Assembly (NCBI GenBank): GCA_030077755.1
Contig: JAQJZZ010000013.1
Location: 682,001 to 746,000 of the forward strand
Direction of reading: 5' to 3'
From: Filosporella fistucella
Taxonomy: Eukaryota; Ascomycota; Leotiomycetes; Helotiales
Length of the DNA stretch: 64,000 bases
In this document: piece after piece, positions 56,712 through 64,000 of the stretch
Position numbering within the stretch: position 1 is the first letter of the stretch
How the letters are laid out: each line of letters starts with the position of its first letter
Position numbers and translations under genes: made by a program
Notes under the pieces: model-generated
The model's database searches: none
What the model saw: the letters and a program-made list of their open reading frames with translations, nothing else
Told to the model about the DNA's origin: nothing

Positions 56712-59436
56712 TCAACGGCTCCACCGGTCCTGACATAGTATGACTTTCCATTTGATCACAGTTGGGACAGGAATCGCCAACAAGGCCAGTAAGGGGACAA
56801 ACGTCAGATACCAGCCTTTCTCATATGCCCATTCAGACCAGCCTCGGAACCAACCTCTTCCTTCAAAACCCAAGCGTTGGGATTTGACTTCACCCAATAA
56901 ACCAATATACCTCTCCATCAGTGAAGCCTCCTCGTCGCTCGGGGCTTCATGCAGCCTTATATTTTTGTGTTTGAACTGAAGAGTAGCTCCGATATCAAGT
57001 GAGCGGCGAGTGAAAATGGGTTTTTTAAAAACCACTGCCGTATAATTTGCCGCCGCACCAAAATATGTCCCAGGTGGGAGGCGAAAACCGTGTTGTAACA
57101 AATCGTCCAAGAGTGCGTCACGGCCATACTAAGCTGCACATATCAATGCCAGTGAAGTCTGTTGAGGGTTCTCCTTGATTTCGAAACCTTCCCTGAGGAT
57201 CCTCTTCTCTGCAAAGGTGATGTCCAACTCGCATGCAACAACCAGAACAATTTCTAAGGGGTCCCCGTCCCAGTTTAACTGGTCACAAAAGAATATCTCA
57301 CACTTTCCGAAGCAACCAATGCACCATGTCATGAGTCACGAGGGACGGGTCAGGAAATTGTATACTATGCTGCAGTACTCAGGGTCTGTTGATACATGTT
57401 TGAACGAATCTATGGTGCTCAAAATATGTCAGCCAGCATATTCCAAAAAAGGAAATTTGCCAACTCGCTCCAGGATTCCGTGTAGCAGAGATCTTTCTCG
57501 AGATCTTGCCAATTGCAAGGTGGCAACGCATCTATATATTTGATACATCTCCACTAGATTGAATGATGTTGATCGACTGCGGGAATGAAGAACGAGCCTG
57601 CTTTAGACTGCCGGATTCAAGATGATTTAAGATACTCCTTAACTGTAAAATGGGCCAGTCGGATCATGTCTTCCTTTCTTTCTCTGTAATACCACTCGCA
57701 GTCCAATATCCTTACTAAGCTTGACAGCAGATCTAGAAGCCAATTTGGGTCTGGTAGTCGGTATGCAAAATTAAATGCTGTCTCTGCTTCTAGATCAATT
57801 ATAGCAGCCTCCGCAAGTTCACTTAGCGAGATCGCACTAGTATATGTCATGTTTAAGAGTATATGAAGTGCGGTTTTCACAATCCTCTCACTCTTCAATG
57901 GGATTCTGTAGAGGATTCTTTGGTATGTTTCGTCAAGGGTCTGAGGTAAAGATCCCAAGGTTTTTCCAACTGCGGGAAGATTCACGCACTTTTTGAGGGA
58001 CTGGAGCTGACAGTCGATCCATCGAAACCTTACGCATATGGCAGAATATTGTAGAAACAAGGATGGCACGGAGCGGTCTTACATTCCATGTGCATTTGTG
58101 ACAAGAGCTTGATTGATTTCTAGTTTTATCTCCTCCGGCCATTTATTCAATCTTTTATCGTGGGCAAGCTGTGAGACAACAAATCTCTGAATGTCTCGTT
58201 GCACAAGGCAATCTTCAATCGATGTACTTTCAATTGTCGTCAACTTATCGAGTTCCTCCGCTAAGTCCTGCTCACGTCAACTGGTCACTAAGGTATGCAT
58301 ATTCGGAGAGTTCCAACCTTTGATTGCCGCCAAAGTGTGGCACAGTAGATCTTTCTCTAAGTAATCGTTTGGAAATTCGTCGAGAGCATCCAGAATTAGA
58401 AAATTTTCTGTTTTGCTGGTGATCAGGTGATTCAGAGCAGACAGCAGGCGATCTTGTGGAGGCTCGCTATGCTGATATTCAGCGAAAAGGTCCTATATTA
58501 GGTCTGTGGCTGTCTCTGAGCTTTCTACTAGCTGCGCTATGACGGACCGCAAAAACTTATTTGAATTCTGTCTTACAGTACCATTGAAAGAGAAATAGAA
58601 TTAGAAGACTTGGTCTGAGGTCGGCCGGTACAATAAACCTGTGTCTGTTTGAAAATTTAAGAGCTATTCTTTTATTATAATATTGATATTGGTCATTCCG
58701 CAGCTAGACATACTATAAAGCTAAAGGAACGAATTGGGCTCCTCTTTCCATTTTGAATATTTCCAACCTCTCACGAACCATTGGCCTGTGCGATCCTCAC
58801 GCTTTATATTTGCTGCCCTTTGATTAGCACTAATATTAACCCGCCAGAGCCATTTGATGATTTTGTCTTTCTTAGAGCCTGTTTTAAATCAATAATTTAC
58901 TAAACAAGACTCCTTTCTTGCTGAAACTCACGTAATTGCTCATAGAAACTATGGATATTACATTCTCTACTCGTATTCAGCAACAATACCACAACCAAAA
59001 AGAAGTCACTATCTCACATATTTTCGAGCTCCAGCAACGCCAAGATCCCCTTCCGCTGAGCATTTATCTTGTCGAGCCTTTCCTGGATTTGCTTCTTTCT
59101 CTTCGGCCATCTCAATCGCTTTGAGATTTCATTTCCTCTCTTTCCAGGTTTCAAATATAGCTCAAGATCTTGCAATTCTTTTATGCATCGTTCAAGTGTG
59201 CCCTCCGAATCATTGAGGGACGCTGTAAAAGTTCAGAATACCGGGGCCTTTGCCGCATTCCTGGCCTTGTTGGGTAGCTTCTGCAGTTTGGCAAGCACTT
59301 TTTGTACTTGTTCCAATTCAAGTTCGATATTCTCGAGGTCAATTTTTGCATTCTTGACACACTTGCCATACTCGCGTACCTGGTTTGTTACAGCTGTTGT
59401 GAGCTGAATTATCGCTATCACTCCAATTTCTGCCAT
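56712..59436 (-). pseudogene. Decayed NLR/STAND gene (N-terminal helical domain, NACHT, ankyrin)
   Basis: Fragments in order on the minus strand match a fungal NOD-like protein. Near 59436 an N-terminal helical domain begins MAEIGVIAIIQLTTAVTNQV and runs to a stop at about 59233; the same frame continues past that stop (TLERCIKELQDLELYLK). From about 58800 comes a NACHT region: the stretch before the P-loop is recognisable (KWKEEPNSFL, stop, LYSMSSCGMTN), but the Walker A lysine and glycines are gone. Walker B survives as FLILDALDEFP (about 58390). A true 56-base intron follows (near 58030-58085), joining AHGM to FRWIDCQLQSLKKC. Then SLPQTLDETYQRILYRIPL, and ankyrin-like TSLALICAA, an in-frame TAG, YGRDALLDDLLQHG, and a final hydrophobic span. 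At least six in-frame stops plus frameshifts are seen. Fungal NLRs act in non-self recognition and cell death; this copy cannot make a full protein. Confidence 0.8.
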
Positions 59437-60702
59437 AAGGGTGGAGGGATATTCCTTGTTATATCAGCAGAAGAACTTCAACATGCGAAAGCCGTAAGGA
59501 GTGGACGGTAAAGTCAAATAAGGAGGGGGTTCCAATTGTCTCTATTCCGGATAGAGTACAATGACATCAATTACAATTGGCCAATGGATACACGGCAAAG
59601 TGCAGAGGTACTTGTTCGTAAGTTCGGAAAGTTGCATTTCAGCCCCTGGCTGAGGATGAACTGCTGGTCAAAAGACGTAAGCTAGGGCCAATGAGTAAAT
59701 TCGGCAGCTTGCATGTGTTGCACTGATCATGGCGTGGACACTCGGACTCGCTCGATGCAATGTAACTTGACGAGCATTCTGATATTCCCAGAAAAGACTG
59801 GTCAGCGTGGAGATGCGCGTTGAAGGGAGAAAAATAGATGTACGAAAACCCCATGAGAACGTTTGTAGATTTTCCGAGCTTGTGTCTCCCAGTTGTCATA
59901 ATATGCATCCTGAAGTATCTTGGCTCATATGGAACAGAGGAGAAATGTTTTGTGAAGCTGGTGAGTATTAAAGATTCCAACGCGAGGAGCAATGTCCAGA
60001 GATCGTGACAGGAACTCCCTTGACGATGTGCTGTGTAGGTTTCTAGATGGGATACTTGCCGCAGGTATGTATCGATGAGCTCAGGTAGGAGCAAATCGAA
60101 TGTAGCATTTTTGAATGAGAAAGGAAAAGCTGGTAACCCCCAGGCCAATGAACAATTCGGAAAGAGCGAAACATTAATAGGCGGTCTCGAGCTACGAGCA
60201 ATAATGCGTAAAGATAACGGACAAATCAACTAACAAAAAGCATTGTTTGCCATTAAATAATTCCGCAGCGAGATACACGATCTATTCATAAGACTACACA
60301 GGCAATTTACAGAGAAATAGTATTCCATGCCCCAGGTTCCACTGCATCCATTCATGCAACTTCCAAGTCTTCATCCCCAGCAAAAAACAAGCAAACAAAA
60401 AATTAACCCCTTTGACGCCGACCCCGCTCAGTGTCACCAAGCAACTCATTCCCCGCCCGCGCAACGCACGTATTACTCAACCCATCGATCGCAGAGAAAG
60501 AGGCTATCAGTGAAGATGCCTCAAGTACAAGGAAAGGCGTGGCCAGCACACACCACCAGATGAGAAAATCCCGGGACGCGATTAGTACCCCGAATGGAGC
60601 AGGATATTCGAAGATTACATGCCATGCAATTCTAAAAAGGATATGGAAAGAAGTATGCCATTTGATTTTCGTACAAAAGCAATCGAAAATATGACATCAA
60701 GT
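59437..60702. other. Intergenic, with a 196-codon minus frame of doubtful status
   Basis: A minus frame, 59639-60229, is open for 196 codons but begins at a TTG, and the internal ATGs are late (MRMHIMTTGRHK-like region). Its translation is moderately protein-like (FTKHFSSVPYEPRYFRMHIM) but matches nothing I recognise. It could be an exon fragment. The remainder is the 3' flank of the Rho GEF gene. Confidence 0.4.
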
Positions 60703-63700
60703 TTAATGCCGGGCTGCAGTCTGTGCCTCTCGATGCTCGGCTGGAGCAGCATGAATTTCTGGCTTTCTTCCTGGAGGCCAAAAATCAATAGCTGCTACAA
60801 TATCATCGCCTCGTTCATCTTCATAAGCATAAATTATCTATCGACGTTAGTTTTGCTAAGTGATGGATAGTATAGATGACTCACCTCCCGAGTGCTCGTA
60901 TGAAGCATGCGAATGCTTCGATGTGGTACAATGTGGACGGCATTGGTGTCAATATTGCGAATCTCAATGAAGTTGGTCTCAAATGCCAGAATCCACGGAT
61001 AAGAGAGTGCAAAGCTCGAAGGTTGACCTTCCCAGTCAATACGCCAGTCTGGTCTCGCTCTCCAACCATTTCGGTTGACGAAGAATGAGAACTCGCTGTA
61101 GTTAAGAAGAAATTCTCCGTTAAGTCGCTCGATGTGTATTGGTCGAACATTTTCTTTACGAGCCACGAAATCCAGCGATGTGTCTGCCTGATCGAGAAGA
61201 GATTGTGTTTCCAGAGTTTCGAGTGATACCACTTCAAAGCCCCTCGCGCAAGCCACGCAAAGTTTGGATTTGAGAAAGTGAATAGAGGACGATTCCGTTG
61301 GGATGTAAAACTCTTTGAATGCCTTGAGTTCGTCTTGCCCGCTGTTAAACATCTTGAAACCTTTCTGCTTCTTCCCTTTAGACATTGCATCGTTGGGTTC
61401 GAAAACTTTGATGGTTGTGGAGAGAGCAGACGATTTGACGCAGCACACCAAGTGTCTCCCGAGGCATATTCCAGTTCTGAAAAAGTTGCAATGACTCTGA
61501 ATCTTCTTTGGTCGTTTAGCCAGTGCTGGCTCGTTGGGATTCAATGCAGACAGGGGATATGATAATAACGACTTGGCTGAAAGTACCAAAAGTAATTGAT
61601 ATTCCTCGAGAACATCAATTTGGGTAACATTTGTGGCATCAAGCACTCGCACGGGTTTAGCAGCAACGTCCTTGGATCTACGATCAGACACGTATATTCC
61701 AGAGTCGGTGCCATAAATGAGTTTCCGGCCACCGTCAAATGGAGCCACACAATTGACTCTGTTCACAGCGGAGAAGAATCCACTCGATAGTATGGACCTG
61801 TTGTAGAAGTCCGCACGTTTTCGTAAGATTGCTTGCTGTTCCCCAATATGTTCCATCCATTTATTCCTCGACCCGGCAGTATTGGCATAAAGAGTTAACT
61901 CGTAACCACCTTTGCCAATGTGTCGGAATGTGATTGGAAAGTCTTGCTTCTTTGAAGAGTCATTTGTGGTTGACTTGGCCCCAGGTATCAAACTGGATGA
62001 TGGCCGTTTTACCACACCCAATTTTGGCAGGACGTCGTCCATCTCACGGATGGATAGTAGTTCAAGTGGTATAGGTCTTCGGTAGACCTTCACTTCTTCC
62101 TTCTTTCCAACCATCTTGACACGGACCAAAAGCATCGCATGATCGAAGAGGTACGCTTGGATATCCGAAGGGTCAGTTGGCGTCTTCTTCAGAGTACCCT
62201 TGTAGATCAGTTCTCGCCCGGGATCTGTGAGCTTGAGATCCACTCGTTCATTGGGTCTGAAGCGCAACTGCTCATGCAATCGCTTCAGATTGAACCGATT
62301 CTCAGCTTTCCCAGACTCAGCGTTCACTCGGGTTAATAGATCCCTGATCATTTTCATAGCCCTTGGAATGTCTTCCTTATCTTGACTGTCCGGCTCCGTA
62401 TACTTAAGTACGTTATCCAACAGCAGTGGATAACGAGCAAGTCTCGTTGTTGGTTTCGTCAAATATCCATTGAGTTCTAACTTTCTGGATTCCTTCCGGC
62501 GTTCGGTTTCATCAACAAACTTCGAGAAGTACGGGTTCAAAGAACGCTCATTTTCAAACTCGTACTTTCCAGCAAGTTGATTTGAACCATAGGTGATGAA
62601 AGGCTCGAATTGCGGCACATATTGGAGGAAGATGTCACCAACACATTGCACAACAGGTTGCTTTTTCTGTCGTTCTGTAAGAGATTCTGCAAACTTGGAG
62701 CTGACCCCATGGATGCTTGGAGGGTCGATAATGTTTGAGAATATGGTCCGCACAATACGTTCCTTTCTCGACTCGGGGATTGGTGAGGGAGCGGCGGGGT
62801 TGTTAGAGCGTAATGGCATGATCCAGAAATCTCGCAAGTATTCCAGATCCTTTACAAAATCTCTTTCGGTATACATGATCTCGGAAATGACTTCCTGTCG
62901 TTTCTTTTCCCGTTCACTCACGCTATCGGCGACTTCTTGCGAGACCGTATTGATCCACAACTTCTGCTCATCAGGCTCATCTACATCGTGCAGACTGGCT
63001 TGTGACTTCTCGCGCCGGAGACCTGGTTGTGGTTTCAGATTCAGTCTAGATTGTTGCTCCAGTCTTCTGGGACAAGCTATAGAATAGCAAAGCTGGTCCC
63101 TCGTACAAGTAGGCGAGTAGCATTCAGTCAACAGCACAAAGACTCCGTTAACTTCCGGTGTTTCATGAGGCTCATCCATCATTGTCTCTCTGAACTGATA
63201 CATTTCCGTTGCGGAATCACGAAGCCGGTGGTCATATGTGACATCGTGAAAGAATTTCTGAGCATCCAAAGCTCTTCCCAGAAGAAGTGCCAAGTTCCTA
63301 TCCGTTGTTTTGATGATGTAAGAAATAACATCCACAGCTTCTGCTCCACTGAAAGCATTCTTGTAGGTCAAGTCGTTCTTCGTCCTGTCACCAACGGTGA
63401 TTTTGTCTCTAAAGCATTCTCCAACTCGTGAAAGTAGAGCCGGGTACACAAGTGGCGATTTTTGACGTCTGCTTTCGGTACCACTGCTAACAGATTTCGC
63501 AACTGACGGACGATGCTCTAATGTTACTGTTCTCTCTGATGGAGCAATGGTAGAAGCCATGGACATTGTTCTAGTCACATCTCCAACAGTTGTGGAAGCC
63601 ATACTTGTGGTTCGGGACTGACTTGCAGGACTTCGGGGTCCAGGAGCAGGAAATCCGTTCGTTTGGTCTTGTTGGCCAGAAGAAGAAATTCTTCTGTTGG

Positions 63701-64000
63701 GAATTACGCGGCCGCTCATTGTCTGATGCTGATCTCGATCTTGAGGATAGCTACTCATTGACATTGCCCGATCATCATGTCTCTCTGGAACTATACGCCC
63801 TTGTGCAGTCGTCCTCGAAGCTTGGCTATGATATGGTGCTTGCCGGAATGCCATTGCCGGTGCTTGGTTATAAGTGTTCGGAGGAGGAGCATACATCTGA
63901 GGTCTCGTTATGCTTGCCATTGACTGCGACCTGTAAGGATCGGAATTCATGGCTGGTGCAGCATTTGAATAGTAGCGGGGTGCAGGAGGCCTCTGTGCAT
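60703..64000 (-). CDS. rom2: Rho1 guanine nucleotide exchange factor, Rom2-like (partial, 5' end outside window)
   Basis: The main exon runs from the window edge to 60885; a 47-base intron (60884-60838, GTGAGT, ACTAAC branch, ATAG) leads to the final exon 60837-60703. Splicing replaces a short readthrough tail with the family ending IIYAYEDERGDDIVAAIDFW. Counting from the Met at 63950: a Ser/Gln/Arg-rich N-terminus, a DEP domain (about 165-255), a Cys-containing linker, the Dbl-homology RhoGEF domain (about 350-545; MYTERDFVKDLEYLRDFW), a PH domain (about 570-712) and a CNH (citron homology) domain (about 725-1010). The frame stays open upstream of 63950 to the edge (AQRPPAPRYYSNAAPAMNSD), so the N-terminus is incomplete. 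The protein activates Rho1 at the plasma membrane and so controls glucan synthesis and cell-wall integrity signalling. Confidence 0.93.

Noticed and set aside
59639..60229. 196-codon minus ORF
   Set aside because: Begins at TTG, has no early ATG or recognised motif; kept only as a note in the intergenic entry.

Overview
The window reads as nuclear DNA of a filamentous ascomycete (Pezizomycotina; possibly Leotiomycetes, but that is inference). The genes carry many short introns of about 45-100 bases with GT..AG ends and CTAAC/CTGAC branch sites. The products include a Prp38 splicing factor, DNA polymerase eta, an Och1-type mannosyltransferase, a Rom2-type Rho1 GEF, a PKA catalytic subunit, a Pfa5-like palmitoyltransferase and an RfeG-like protein. 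I saw no rRNA, tRNA, CRISPR or prokaryotic operon structure. Exon borders below were worked out by hand from reading frame and splice signals.

Layout. 0.8-9 kb: a small four-TM protein (+), a secreted sedolisin peptidase (-) with one apparent frameshift, an unknown two-exon gene (+) and a coiled-coil membrane protein (+). 10-16.9 kb: a DUF4336 protein (+), a PKA-type kinase (-) and a GMC oxidoreductase (+) with a GC-AG intron. 18.6-30 kb: an AMP-forming acyl-CoA synthetase (-), an Och1-like glycosyltransferase (-) and an RfeG-like protein (-), separated by long gene-free DNA holding an A+T-rich tract, a 12-base minisatellite and an imperfect direct duplication. 32-35.4 kb: Pol eta (-), divergent from a small membrane protein (+).

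35.4-49 kb is accessory in character: a DHHC-family palmitoyltransferase (-) sits among several very small Cys-rich, probably metal-binding genes (37.6, 43.5 and 45.4 kb, perhaps 35.8 and 42.9 kb) in otherwise gene-poor sequence. Another small Cys-rich gene, with a GC-AG intron, lies at 52.5 kb. 49-56 kb: a charged coiled-coil protein (+), Prp38 (-), a single-pass membrane protein (+), small uncertain ORFs and an eight-exon secreted cyclase-family protein (+). 56.7-59.4 kb holds a decayed NLR/STAND (NACHT plus ankyrin) gene (-) with many stops and a destroyed P-loop. The window ends in a Rom2-like Rho1 GEF (-) whose N-terminus runs off the edge.

The genes do not form one pathway. The most distinctive content is the scatter of unrecognised small Cys-rich genes and the NLR relic, both typical of fast-evolving fungal DNA between conserved housekeeping genes.
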